Shown here: one piece after another, positions 8,811-22,159 of the stretch
Layout of the letters: each line of letters begins with the position of its first letter
Numbering within the stretch: the first letter of the stretch is position 1
Source of the DNA: Ramlibacter alkalitolerans
GTDB taxonomy: Bacteria; Pseudomonadota; Gammaproteobacteria; Burkholderiales; Burkholderiaceae_C
Assembly (NCBI RefSeq): GCF_016722765.1
Contig: NZ_JAEQND010000001.1
Coordinates: forward strand, 517,501 to 581,500
Reading direction: 5' to 3'
Length of the DNA stretch: 64,000 nucleotides
The notes under the pieces: generated by a model
What the model saw: only the letters and a program-made list of their open reading frames with translations
Database searches by the model: none
Told to the model about the DNA's origin: nothing
Program-made: the position numbers and the translations under genes

Positions 8811-10652
8811 ATGCACAACGGCGCGCCCAGCAGCACAGCGGCCGGCGAACAGCCGGCCATCGGTGCGTACGCGGCGATCGGCGACTGCCGCACGCTGGCG
8901 CTGGTCTCGCACGCCGGGTCGATCGACTGGTGGTGCTGGCCGGCCTTCGACGCCCCCTCGGTCTTCGCCGCCCTGCTCGATGCGCGCGTCGGCGGCCGGT
9001 TCGCCCTCGGCCTGCCCGGCGCGGCGGCCGGCCACCCGTCGTACGAGCGCGGCACCAACGTGCTGCACACGCGCCTCGCCGATGCGGCGGGCGCCATCGA
9101 GCTGATCGACTGCATGGCGATGCACGCGCAGGAAGGCGGCGGCACCTTGGCCGAAGGGCCGCAGGAGATCGTGCGCATCGCCCGCTGCGTCGAAGGCACG
9201 GCGGAACTCCAGCTGGTGTTCGAGCCGCGCCCCGGCTACGCCACGCAGGTGCCGGCCTTCCGGCCAGCCGGCCCGGGCCGCTGGATCTTCGAGGCGGCTG
9301 GCGCAGCCCTCGAACTGTGGACCACCGCCACCGCGCTGCGGGAGAGCGCCCCCGGACGGCTCGAAGCGACCCTGCCCCTGCGGGCCGGTGAAAGCCACGC
9401 CTTCGTGCTGCGCGCGCCGGCGGGAGACGGCAGTGATCTCGCCACCGCGGCGGAGCATGCCGAGCAGGCAGTGGAGAACGCGCGCCGCTGGTGGCTGGCC
9501 TGGTCGGGGCGGTGCGCCGCGGCCGGCCCCCACGCGCAGGCGGTGGAGCGCAGCGGGCTGGCGCTCAAGCTGCTGACCCATGCGCCGACCGGCGCGGTGG
9601 TGGCCGCGCCCACCACGTCGCTGCCCGAGAGCGACACCGGCGAGCGCAACTGGGACTACCGCTTCTGCTGGCTGCGCGACGCCTCCCTGGTGCTGCAGGC
9701 CTTCGTGGAGCTCGGCCACCTGGCCGAAGGCGACGCCTTCCTGCGCTGGCTGCTGCACGCCACGCGCAGCACGCAGCCGCGCCTGCAGATCGTGTACGAC
9801 GTGCGCGGCGCGCCCCTGCTGCCGGAACAGGAACTGCCGCAGCTGGCGGGCTACCGCGGCATCGGCCCGGTGCGCATCGGCAACGCGGCCTCGGCCCAGG
9901 CGCAGAACGACGTCTACGGCGAGGTGCTGCTCAGCGCGCGCCGCTTCGTGGCCCACGGCGGGCACCTGGACGCCCACGAGAAGAGGCTGCTGGCGAACTT
10001 CGCGCAGATGGCGTGCCGCGTCTGGCGCGAGCCGGACCACGGGCTGTGGGAGATCCGCCTGCCGCCGCGGCACAACACGCACTCCAAGCTGATGTGCTGG
10101 GCCGCCGTCGACACCGCCCTGTGGCTGCAGGCGCAGGTGGGCCTGCCGGTCGATGCGCAGCACCTGGCGCGCGAACGCGAAGCGATCCGCGCCGAGATCG
10201 AGGCGCACGCCTTCGACGCGCGCCTGGGCAGCTACGTCGGCTACTACGGCGGCACCGCGGCCGACGCCAGCCTGCTGCTGATCCCGCGCGTCGGCTACCT
10301 GCCGCCCAACGACGCGCGGATGCAGGGCACCTTGCGCCACATCCTGCGCACGCTGCAGGTCGATGGCCTGCTCTATCGCTATCCCCCGGGCGGGGCCTAC
10401 GACGGCGTGGCCGGGCCCGAGCACCTGTTCGCGATCTGCGGCTTCTGGTGCGTCGAGTGCCTGGCGCGGCAGGGCCGCCTCGACGAGGCCCAGCGCATGT
10501 TCGAGCGGCTGCTGGCGCTGCGCAATCCGGTGGGCCTGTACGCGGAGGAATTCCGCGTCGGCGACGGCACGCCCATGGGCAACTTCCCGCAGGCCTTCAG
10601 CCACGTCGGCCTGATCACGGCGGCCCTGGCGCTCGCCAAGGCGGGGGCATGA
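8811..10652 (+). CDS. glycoside hydrolase family 15 (glucoamylase/trehalase-like)
   Basis: A 613-residue protein of the bacterial GH15 type, related to glucoamylase- and trehalase-like enzymes that hydrolyse alpha-glucans or trehalose from the end by inversion. The N-terminal beta-sandwich starts with the family signature IGDCRTLALVSHAGSIDWWC. The (alpha/alpha)6 barrel carries NWDYRFCWLRDASLVLQAF, HGLWEIR and AGPEHLFAICGFW. No signal peptide is visible, so it is cytoplasmic and may act on stored glucan or trehalose. The ATG at 8811 is the first methionine after the operator. Its TGA overlaps the actA start, so it is the first gene of the respiratory operon, an unusual partner. Confidence 0.9.
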   Translation: MHNGAPSSTAAGEQPAIGAYAAIGDCRTLALVSHAGSIDWWCWPAFDAPSVFAALLDARVGGRFALGLPGAAAGHPSYERGTNVLHTRLADAAGAIELIDCMAMHAQEGGGTLAEGPQEIVRIARCVEGTAELQLVFEPRPGYATQVPAFRPAGPGRWIFEAAGAALELWTTATALRESAPGRLEATLPLRAGESHAFVLRAPAGDGSDLATAAEHAEQAVENARRWWLAWSGRCAAAGPHAQAVERSGLALKLLTHAPTGAVVAAPTTSLPESDTGERNWDYRFCWLRDASLVLQAFVELGHLAEGDAFLRWLLHATRSTQPRLQIVYDVRGAPLLPEQELPQLAGYRGIGPVRIGNAASAQAQNDVYGEVLLSARRFVAHGGHLDAHEKRLLANFAQMACRVWREPDHGLWEIRLPPRHNTHSKLMCWAAVDTALWLQAQVGLPVDAQHLAREREAIRAEIEAHAFDARLGSYVGYYGGTAADASLLLIPRVGYLPPNDARMQGTLRHILRTLQVDGLLYRYPPGGAYDGVAGPEHLFAICGFWCVECLARQGRLDEAQRMFERLLALRNPVGLYAEEFRVGDGTPMGNFPQAFSHVGLITAALALAKAGA

Positions 10653-11314
10653 TGGCGCACGCCACGCGAGGCCAGGTCTTCGGCCCGCGGCTGGAGCTGG
10701 CGTTCAAGCTCGCGCTGCTCGCGCTCCTGCTCGGAGCGCCCGCCCTGTTCGCCTATGCGGTCTGGCGCGAAAGCGCCTACCAGGCGCTCGGGGAGCCGGT
10801 GGAGCAGCCGATCCCCTTCAGCCACAAGCACCACGTCGGCGACGACGGCATCGACTGCCGCTACTGCCACGCCACGGTGGAAACGAGCCGGCATGCGGGC
10901 CTGCCCGCCAGCAGCACCTGCCTGGGCTGCCATGCGCAGCTCTATACCGACCAGGCCGTGCTGCGGCCGCTGCACGAGAGCGCCCGCACGGGGCGGCCGA
11001 TCGCCTGGCGCCGCGTGCACAGCCTGCCGGGCTTCGTCTACTTCGACCACGCGGTGCACCTGGCCAAGGGGGTGGCGTGCGTCGAATGCCACGGCCGCGT
11101 GGACCAGATGCCCCTGACCTGGCGCGCGCAGCCGCTGCAGATGCAGTGGTGCCTCGAATGCCACCGCGACCCCGCGCCGCGCCTGCGCGCCCGCGCCGAC
11201 CTGTTCACGCCCGCGGCACCGCGCGTCGCGCCCGCCGAGGCCGCTCGCCTGGCAGCGCTGGTCGGCCTCGAAGGGCGGCAGCGCCGCACCGATTGCTCCA
11301 CCTGCCACCGCTGA
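10649..11314 (+). CDS. actA: alternative complex III subunit A, pentaheme cytochrome c
   Basis: A 221-residue membrane-anchored multiheme cytochrome. An N-terminal transmembrane helix (about residues 17-37) is followed by a periplasmic domain with five CXXCH sites: CRYCH, CLGCH, CVECH, CLECH and CSTCH. Five hemes is the number known for ActA of alternative complex III, the quinol:cytochrome c/oxidase reductase that replaces bc1. SFSHKHHV-type spacing of extra histidines supplies distal ligands. The ATG at 10649 overlaps the GH15 stop and has an AAGGCGGGG ribosome site. The next gene, actB, starts 5 bp later. Confidence 0.93.
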   Translation: MMAHATRGQVFGPRLELAFKLALLALLLGAPALFAYAVWRESAYQALGEPVEQPIPFSHKHHVGDDGIDCRYCHATVETSRHAGLPASSTCLGCHAQLYTDQAVLRPLHESARTGRPIAWRRVHSLPGFVYFDHAVHLAKGVACVECHGRVDQMPLTWRAQPLQMQWCLECHRDPAPRLRARADLFTPAAPRVAPAEAARLAALVGLEGRQRRTDCSTCHR

Positions 11315-11319
11315 AGCCC

Positions 11320-14075
<2,756 letters not shown>

Positions 14076-14079
<4 letters not shown>

Positions 14080-15455
14080 CCGCGGGCACGGGCGAAGCCC
14101 GGCCGCCGGTGTCGCAGGACATCGGCGTGCTGCGCGCCGGCTGGGGCTACGCCAGCATCAGCGACAAGATCGCCGACCTGGTGCTCACCCGGCCGCTGCG
14201 CTGGCCCTGGCTGCTCGCCTTCTTCGGCACGCTGGGCGGCACGGCCATCTTCGTCGGCGCCATGGCCTGGCTGTTCACGCAGGGCGTGGGGATCTGGGGC
14301 ATCCGCATCCCGGTGGCCTGGGGCTTCGCGATCGCCAACTGCGTGTGGTGGATCGGCATCGGCCACGCCGGCACCTTCATTTCCGCCGTGCTGCTGCTGC
14401 TGCGCCAGCGCTGGCGCACCTCGATCAACCGCTTCGCGGAAGCGATGACCCTGTTCGCGGCCGCCATGGCGGGCCTGTTCCCCATCCTGCACCTGGGGCG
14501 GCCCTGGTTCTTCTACTGGATCGCACCCTACCCGGACCGCATGGACCTGTGGCCGCAATGGCGCAGCCCGCTGGTGTGGGACTTCTTCGCCATCGCCACC
14601 TACCTGATCGTGTCCTTCCTGTTCTGGTACCTGGGCCTGCTGCCGGACCTGGCCACGCTGCGCGATCGCGCCCACAGCCGCGGCAAGCAGATCGCGTATG
14701 GCCTGCTGGCGCTCGGCTGGCGCGGCGAGGCGCGCCAGTGGGCCCGCCACCAATCGGCCTACCTGCTGCTCGCCGGCCTGGCGACGCCGCTGGTGGTTTC
14801 GGTGCACTCGGTGGTCTCGCTCGACTTCGCGATCGGCAACACGCCCGGCTACCACTCCACCATCTTTCCGCCCTACTTCGTCGCCGGCGCGCTGTTCTCC
14901 GGCTTCGCCATGGTGCTCACGCTGGCGATCCCGCTGCGGCGCGCCTTCGGGCTGCACGACTTCATCACGGCCACCCACCTGGACCACGCCGCCAGGGTGC
15001 TGCTGGCCACCGGCTCGCTGGTGGCCTACGGCTACGCCTGCGAGATCTTCACCGCCTTCTACAGCGGCGACGCATTCGAGATCGCCATGACGGTCGACCG
15101 CTTCACCGGCTTCTACGCCCCCGTCTACTGGTTCATGCTCGCCTGCAACGTGCTGGCACCGCAGGTGCTCTGGCTGCGGCGGGCGCGCCGCAACGCACTG
15201 CTGCTGTTCGGCCTCAGCCTGGTCATCAACCTGGGCATGTGGCTGGAGCGGGTCGTCATCGTGGTGCAGAGCACCTCGCACGACTTCCTGCCTTCGGCCT
15301 GGGGACGCTTCGTGCCGACCGCGTGGGACTGGGTCTTCCTGCTCGGATCGATCAGCACCTTCGCCTGGCTGTTCCTGGTGTTCATCCGGCTGCTGCCCGC
15401 GATCTCGATCTCCGAGATGCGCCTGCTGGTGCGCGAAAGCGCGGAGGCGCGGTGA
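14076..15455 (+). CDS. actC: alternative complex III subunit C (NrfD-family quinol-binding membrane protein)
   Basis: A 459-residue integral membrane protein of the NrfD/PsrC family with about ten transmembrane helices. ActC carries the quinol oxidation site of alternative complex III and passes electrons to the Fe-S clusters of ActB. Characteristic segments are the GIWGIRIPVAWGFAIANCVWW helix, HAGTFISAVLLLLRQRWR, and LGRPWFFYWIAPYP. Start is GTG at 14076 in a GTGA overlap with the actB stop. The stop overlaps actD in the same way. Confidence 0.95.
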
Positions 15456-15982
15456 GCGCGCCCTGGGGCCTGATGGCCGAATTCGCCACCGCCGACGCGC
15501 TGCTCGCCGCGGCGCGCGCCGCCCATGCCGCCGGCTACCGGCATGCCGAGGCGTATGCGCCCTTCCCGGTCGAGGGCCTCGCCGAGGCCGTGGGCTTCAC
15601 GCGCAGCCACGTGCCCTTGTTCACCTTCATCGGCGGCGCCGTGGGCGGCATCGGCGGCTACCTGATGCAGTGGTATTCGGCGGTGATCGACTATCCGGTG
15701 AACATCGCGGGCCGTCCCCTGCACAGCTGGCCGATGTTCGTGCCCGTGAGCTTCGAGCTCGCGGTGCTCGGGGGCGCATTGGCGGCCGTGCTCGCCATGC
15801 TGGTGGGCAACGGCCTGCCGCGGCTGCGCCATCCGGTGTTCGGGGCGCCCGATTTCGATCTCGCGAGCCGCAACCGCTTCTTCCTCTGCCTGCCGGCGCA
15901 CGACCCCGTGTTCGAGGCCGAGGCCGCGCGCGGGCTGCTGCAGTCGCTGGCGCCGCTGCGCTGCATCGAGGTGCCGCGATGA
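15452..15982 (+). CDS. actD: alternative complex III subunit D (DUF3341)
   Basis: A 176-residue protein of the DUF3341/ActD family. An N-terminal soluble part (AEFATADALLAAARAAHAAG) is followed by two transmembrane helices (VPLFTFIGGAVGGIGGYLMQ and FELAVLGGALAAVLAMLVG) and a cytoplasmic tail. The segment DYPVNIAGRPLHSWPMFVPV is the family hallmark. ActD has a structural role in ACIII. Start is GTG at 15452, overlapping the actC stop by 4 bp. Confidence 0.92.
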   Translation: MSAPWGLMAEFATADALLAAARAAHAAGYRHAEAYAPFPVEGLAEAVGFTRSHVPLFTFIGGAVGGIGGYLMQWYSAVIDYPVNIAGRPLHSWPMFVPVSFELAVLGGALAAVLAMLVGNGLPRLRHPVFGAPDFDLASRNRFFLCLPAHDPVFEAEAARGLLQSLAPLRCIEVPR

Positions 15983-16575
15983 GGACGCTCGCCTGGCTCC
16001 TGCTGCTGGTCCTCGCCGGTTGCGAGCGCGAGGTGGCGAGCATGTACCGGCAGCCGCGTTTCGACCCGGGCGACGGCACACCGCTGTTCGCGGACGGACG
16101 CGCCGAACGGCCGCCGCCGCCGGGCAGCGTGCCGGCGGCGACAGGCGATCTCGCCGCCACCAGCAGCGGCCGGCGCGGCCGCACCGAACTCGCGGCACGC
16201 GCGGCGGCCGTCGCCGCCAGCGCGCCGCCACCCCTCACGCGCGCGCTGCTGCAGCGCGGGCAGGACCGCTACGGCGCCTATTGCGTGCCCTGCCACAGCC
16301 CGGTGGGCGACGGCGACGGCCCCGTGGTGCGGCGCGGCTTCCCGCAGCCGCCTTCGTATGACGAGCCGCGCCTGCGCGCCGCCCCCGACCGCCACTTCTA
16401 CGACGTGATCACGCAGGGCCACGGCGTGATGCCCGCCTACGGCGACCGCGTCGCGCCGCAGGACCGCTGGGCGATCGTCGCCTACATCCGCGCCCTGCAA
16501 TGGAGCCGGCAGGCGCCGGTCGCGCAACTGCCGCCGTCCTTGCGCCAGCGGCTGGAAGCGCAGGGAGCGCGCTGA
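15979..16575 (+). CDS. actE: alternative complex III subunit E (monoheme lipoprotein cytochrome c)
   Basis: A 198-residue lipoprotein with signal and lipobox LVLAGC, a proline/alanine-rich linker (about residues 40-90), and one cytochrome c domain with CVPCH. The methionine of the heme axial pair is probably in GVMPAYGDRV. ActE is the monoheme subunit that hands electrons to the oxidase or to a soluble cytochrome. The ATG at 15979 overlaps the actD stop; the stop shares one base with actF. Confidence 0.93.
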   Translation: MRTLAWLLLLVLAGCEREVASMYRQPRFDPGDGTPLFADGRAERPPPPGSVPAATGDLAATSSGRRGRTELAARAAAVAASAPPPLTRALLQRGQDRYGAYCVPCHSPVGDGDGPVVRRGFPQPPSYDEPRLRAAPDRHFYDVITQGHGVMPAYGDRVAPQDRWAIVAYIRALQWSRQAPVAQLPPSLRQRLEAQGAR

Positions 16576-17591
16576 TGCGCAGCCCTCGCTGGCTCGGCGT
16601 CGTGCTGCTCGCGGCCTGCCTGCCCGCCGCCTGGCTCGACCTGCGCCTGTTCCTGGCCTGCTGGCTCGCCGTGTGGTGGTGGTGCCTGGGCCTGGTGCTG
16701 GGCGTGCACGCGAACGCCTGGATCCGCGCGCTCAGCGGCGGCGCCTGGGGCGATCCCTTCGTGGCGCTCGCACCGGCGGTGCGCCGGCGCCTGCCCTGGC
16801 TGCTGCTCGCCCTGCTGCCGCTCGCCGCGGGCGCGCACCGGCTCTATCCCTGGGCGGCCGGGCGGGCGTGGCTCGATGCGCTGCCGCGCCCCGACTTCCC
16901 GCGCGCGTGGCTTTCGCAGCCGTTCTTCCTCGCCCGGCTGGTGGCGTACGCGCTGCTCGCCGCCTGGATCACGCGCGGCACGGCCCTGCGCCGCAAGGGC
17001 GCGGCCGCCGGCGCGCTGGCGGTGTACGCGCTGGCCGGCACGCTCGCGGCCATCGACCTGCTGATGTCGCTGCAGCAGGCCTGGTACAGCACCGCCTTCG
17101 GCCTCGTGGTGCTCGGCGCGCAGTCGCTCTCCGGCGCCGCCCTCGTCGCAGTGGCGACGCCGCGCTCGGCGCCGGAGGTGCCCTGGCGCGATCTCGGCAA
17201 CCTGCTGCTGATGTGGGTGATGACCTGGGCCTATCTGGCCTTCATGCAGTTCCTGGTCATCTGGGCCGAGAACCTGCCGCGCGAAGTGGTGTGGTACGTG
17301 CCGCGGCTGGCGGGCGGCTGGGGCGCGGCCGGCCTCGCGCTGGTGCTGCTGCAACTCGGGCTGTCCTTCCTCGCGCTCCTGTTCCGTGCCGTGAAGGACG
17401 AGCCGCGGCGGCTGAAGGCGGTGGCCGCCATGCTGCTCGCCACGACGGCCCTGGACGCGGCGTGGACGGTCGTGCCCTCGGTGGCACCGCGCGGCGTGCA
17501 TGCGCTGTGGCTGCTGCCGCTGATGTTCGCTGCCGCGGCGCTGCTGATGCTGCCGGGCCTGGCGCAAGGAGTGCGGCATGGCGCGACCTGA
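16575..17591 (+). CDS. actF: alternative complex III subunit F (NrfD-like membrane protein)
   Basis: A 338-residue membrane protein with about nine or ten helices, the second, shorter NrfD-type subunit of alternative complex III. The conserved region DLLMSLQQAWYSTAFGLVVL and the WVMTWAYLAFMQFLVIWAENLP helix identify it. ActF lacks the quinol site and is thought to have a structural or proton-related role. The ATG at 16575 overlaps the actE stop. Its end overlaps the next gene by 14 bp. Confidence 0.93.
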   Translation: MRSPRWLGVVLLAACLPAAWLDLRLFLACWLAVWWWCLGLVLGVHANAWIRALSGGAWGDPFVALAPAVRRRLPWLLLALLPLAAGAHRLYPWAAGRAWLDALPRPDFPRAWLSQPFFLARLVAYALLAAWITRGTALRRKGAAAGALAVYALAGTLAAIDLLMSLQQAWYSTAFGLVVLGAQSLSGAALVAVATPRSAPEVPWRDLGNLLLMWVMTWAYLAFMQFLVIWAENLPREVVWYVPRLAGGWGAAGLALVLLQLGLSFLALLFRAVKDEPRRLKAVAAMLLATTALDAAWTVVPSVAPRGVHALWLLPLMFAAAALLMLPGLAQGVRHGAT

Positions 17592-17904
17592 CTTGCGCGG
17601 CCGCCCGGTGCTGCTGGCGGGCCTCGCGATCGCCGCGACCATCGCGCTCGTCGTCGCCTCCGTGTTCCTGCTGCTGCGGCACTGGCAGCTCGCGCCCGGC
17701 GCCGACCGGGTGCCGGCCCGCCTGGCGGCGCCGCCCGCGCCCGCGCTGCAAAGCGCGCCGCAGCAGGACCTGGCGGCGTACCGGGCGGAGAAGGAGCGCG
17801 CGCTGCACACCCTGGCCTGGGTGGATCGCGCCCACGGCATCGCCCGCATCCCGATCGAGGATGCGATGGAGCTGCTGCTGCGCCGCGCCGGGAGCGCCCC
17901 ATGA
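17578..17904 (+). CDS. small single-helix membrane protein of ACIII-caa3 clusters
   Basis: A 108-residue protein with one transmembrane helix (about residues 12-34) and a periplasmic C-terminal part ending HTLAWVDRAHGIARIPIEDA. A W-V-D-x-x-x-G-I-x-x-I-P-I motif of this kind is familiar from small proteins beside ACIII/caa3 genes, where they are usually unnamed. A role as assembly factor or accessory subunit is an inference from position between actF and the SCO gene. AAGGAG precedes its ATG. Confidence 0.75.
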   Translation: MARPDLRGRPVLLAGLAIAATIALVVASVFLLLRHWQLAPGADRVPARLAAPPAPALQSAPQQDLAAYRAEKERALHTLAWVDRAHGIARIPIEDAMELLLRRAGSAP

Positions 17905-18701
17905 AGCGCCGCGCGCTGCTGGCCGCCGCGACGCTCGCGCCGTGCGCCGCGCGGGCCCAGCCCCTGTCCAGCGCACCCGCCCCGGCGGCGCACCTGCGCC
18001 CGCAGCCCGGTGCCGCCGTGCCCCTGGGCCTGCGCATCGTGGACAGCGCAGGCCGGCCCGGCCGCCTCTCCGATTGCTTCGACGGCACGCGCTGCGTGCT
18101 GCTGGTGCTGGGTTATTACCGCTGCCCGCAGCTGTGCGGCCTGCTGATGCACGCCCTGCTCGAAGGCCTGCAGGACAGCGGCGTGCCACGCACGCACTGG
18201 CGCATCGTCGGCCTCAGCATCGACCCGCAGGACACGCCGGCCACGGCCCGCAGCCGGCGCGAGCTCGATCTCGCCTATGCGGACTTCCTTCTCGGCGCGC
18301 AGGTCGCGCCGGCACCGCTGGACCTGCGCCTGCTGGTCGGCACTCCGGGCGAGGTCGCGCGGCTCGCGCAAGCGGTCGGCTTCGTGTCCGCGGGCGTGCC
18401 TGCAGCCGCCGGCGAACCGCGCTTCACCCACCCCGCTGTGGTGACGGTCCTCACGCCGGCGGGGCGCGTGGCGCGCTACCTCGAAGGCCTGGACTTCGAG
18501 CCGGCGATCCTGCGCGCCGCGATCGCGGCGGCACGGCGCGGGGAGATCGCGCCAGCCGGGGACGCAGCCGCCGTGGCCTGCGGCCATCCCGAGCCGCACT
18601 GGGGCCAGCGCAGCGCGCTCGTGATGGGCGCCACGCGCGCGCTGGCCGTCGCCGCGGCCGGCGGCCTGGCCGCCTGGTGCTGGCGCCGGAGGCGGCCATG
18701 A
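17901..18701 (+). CDS. SCO1/SenC/PrrC family copper chaperone
   Basis: A 266-residue thioredoxin-fold protein for loading copper into the CuA site of cytochrome oxidase subunit II. It has an N-terminal signal, the copper motif CPQLC (CXXXC) and the later His in RFTHPAVV, the three expected ligands. A C-terminal hydrophobic helix ([20 protein letters not shown]) may anchor it, which differs from the usual N-terminal anchor and is shared by some SCO proteins in ACIII clusters. Start and stop overlap the neighbours by 4 bp each. Confidence 0.93.
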   Translation: MKRRALLAAATLAPCAARAQPLSSAPAPAAHLRPQPGAAVPLGLRIVDSAGRPGRLSDCFDGTRCVLLVLGYYRCPQLCGLLMHALLEGLQDSGVPRTHWRIVGLSIDPQDTPATARSRRELDLAYADFLLGAQVAPAPLDLRLLVGTPGEVARLAQAVGFVSAGVPAAAGEPRFTHPAVVTVLTPAGRVARYLEGLDFEPAILRAAIAAARRGEIAPAGDAAAVACGHPEPHWGQRSALVMGATRALAVAAAGGLAAWCWRRRRP

Positions 18702-19650
18702 ACGGCGACACCGACGCCCGCCTCGCAGCCAGCTTCCGGCTGCTGGCGCAAAGCGCCTCCAGCATCGCGCCGCGCAGCGACCTCCTGTTCACGGCGATGC
18801 TGCTGCTGTGCGGCGCCGTCGCCGTGGGCGTGTGCATCACCTTGCTGTGGTTCTGCATCCGCTACCGCCAGGGCAGCGCGGCGGTGCGCGGCACCGTGGA
18901 ACGCAAGCTCGGGATCGAGCTCGCCTGGACGCTCCTGCCGCTGCTGCTGTTCATCGCGCTGTTCACCTGGGCGGCCTTCGACTTCGTGCGCCTGTACCGC
19001 GTGCCACCCGATGCGCTGCCGGTGTACGTGATCGCCAAGCAGTGGATGTGGAAGCTGCAGCACCGCAACGGCCGGCGCGAGATCAACGAGCTGCACGTGC
19101 CGCTCGGCCAGCCCGTGCGGCTGGTCATGACCTCGCAGGATGCGATCCACAGCTTCTTCGTTCCGGCCTTCCGCCTCAAGCAGGACGTGGTGCCGGGCCG
19201 CTACACGGGCCTGTGGTTCCAGGCCACCGAACTGGGCGAGTTCCCGCTGCTGTGCGCCGAGTTCTGCGGCAGCGAGCACTCCGCCATGCTGGGACGCATC
19301 GTCGTCATGCCGCCCGCCGACTACGCGCGCTGGCTGGACGCCGGCAACGCGCAGCCCGGGCCGGCGCAGCAGGGCTTCGCCCGGTTCCGCCAGCTCGGAT
19401 GCAGCGGCTGCCATGCCGCCGGCTCCACCGTGCACGCGCCCGCGCTGGAGGGCCTGCCGGGGCGCCTGGTCCACCTGCAGGACGGCCGCACGGTGGTCGC
19501 CGACGACAACTACATCCGCGACTCCATTCTGCTGCCGCACAAGGACGTGGTGGCGGGCTTCGCGCCCGTCATGCCCTCGTTCGCCGGGCAGGTGAGCGAG
19601 GAAGACCTGCAGGCCCTGCTCGCCTGGCTGCACTCGACGAAAGGCCCGCC

Positions 19651-19654
<4 letters not shown>
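18698..19654 (+). CDS. ctaC: caa3-type cytochrome c oxidase subunit II with fused cytochrome c
   Basis: A 318-residue subunit. Two transmembrane helices (about residues 27-52 and 70-92) precede a cupredoxin domain with the CuA ligands in [12 protein letters not shown] and His in [11 protein letters not shown], then a C-terminal cytochrome c domain with CSGCH and a candidate Met ligand in APVMPSF. The fused heme c makes this a caa3 oxidase, able to take electrons directly from [16 protein letters not shown] is the aromatic electron-entry region. The ATG at 18698 overlaps the SCO stop. Confidence 0.96.
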
Positions 19655-21242
<1,588 letters not shown>

Positions 21243-21246
<4 letters not shown>

Positions 21247-21845
21247 ACAGCCGCACGCTCGCCTGGCCGCAGCACGACGAGGCCGAGGCCGCGCGGCTCG
21301 GGATGTGGATCTTCCTCGGTTCGGAGTTGCTGTTCTTCGGTGGGCTGGCCCTGGCCTATGCCTGGGCACGCGCGCACTGGAGCGCCGGCTTTGCCGAAGC
21401 CGGCCGGCACACGCACGTGGTGCTCGGCACGCTGAACACCGCCTTGCTCCTCACCAGCAGCGCCGTGGTGGCGCTCGCCGTCGCCTGCACGCGCCATCCA
21501 CCGCAGGCGCGCTGGACGGCGCGGCTGCTGTGGCTGACCGCGGCGCTCGGCCTCGCCTTCCTCGCGGTAAAGGCATTCGAATACGGCATGGAGTGGCGCG
21601 AGCACCTGGTCCCGGGCGCCGGCTTCGCGCTGCGCACCGCCGGCAGCGAACTGTTCTTCCTGCTCTACTTCCTGCTCACCGGGATCCATGCCGTGCACCT
21701 GCTGGCCGGCGTGGTGCTGATGGGGGTGCTGGCGCGCGGCGCCACGCCGCGGGGCGTGGAGGCGGGCGCGCTGTACTGGCACTTCGTGGACCTGGTCTGG
21801 ATCTTCCTCTACCCCCTGATCTACCTGCTCGGGAGAAACACATGA
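21243..21845 (+). CDS. ctaE: cytochrome c oxidase subunit III
   Basis: A 200-residue membrane protein with five predicted helices, the short form of COX3 usual in caa3 oxidases. Typical segments are [21 protein letters not shown], the [11 protein letters not shown] turn, [19 protein letters not shown] and [18 protein letters not shown]. It stabilises subunit I and is not redox-active. Overlaps ctaD and ctaF by 4 bp each. Confidence 0.96.
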
Positions 21846-22159
21846 ACGACGTCGCATTCCGCCGCCACGCGCGGCACCTGCTGCTCGCCTGGATTGCGCT
21901 GCTGGCGCTGATGGGCGCGAGCCTGGCCGGCTCCTATCTCCCGCTCGGTGCCGGCAACCTGGTGCTGGGCCTCGCGATCGCGGCCCTCAAGGCCGGCATC
22001 GTCCTCGTGCTGTTCATGGGGCTCGCGCGCGCCGGCGTGGCGGTGCGCCTGGCCGCCGGCGTGGCCGTGGCAACCCTGGCCCTCCTGCTGGGCCTGAGCA
22101 GCGTCGATTTCGCGACCCGCGCCCAGGCCCCGGCGGCCTACCAGGGGAGCGCGCGGTGA
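21842..22159 (+). CDS. ctaF: cytochrome c oxidase subunit IV (prokaryotic type)
   Basis: A 105-residue protein with three transmembrane helices, matching the prokaryotic COX4 family (LAIAALKAGIVLVLFMGLAR is the conserved K-A-x-x-V-x-x-x-F-M helix). It is a small accessory subunit of caa3 oxidases. The ATG overlaps ctaE and the stop overlaps the SDR start (GTGA). Confidence 0.9.
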   Translation: MNDVAFRRHARHLLLAWIALLALMGASLAGSYLPLGAGNLVLGLAIAALKAGIVLVLFMGLARAGVAVRLAAGVAVATLALLLGLSSVDFATRAQAPAAYQGSAR

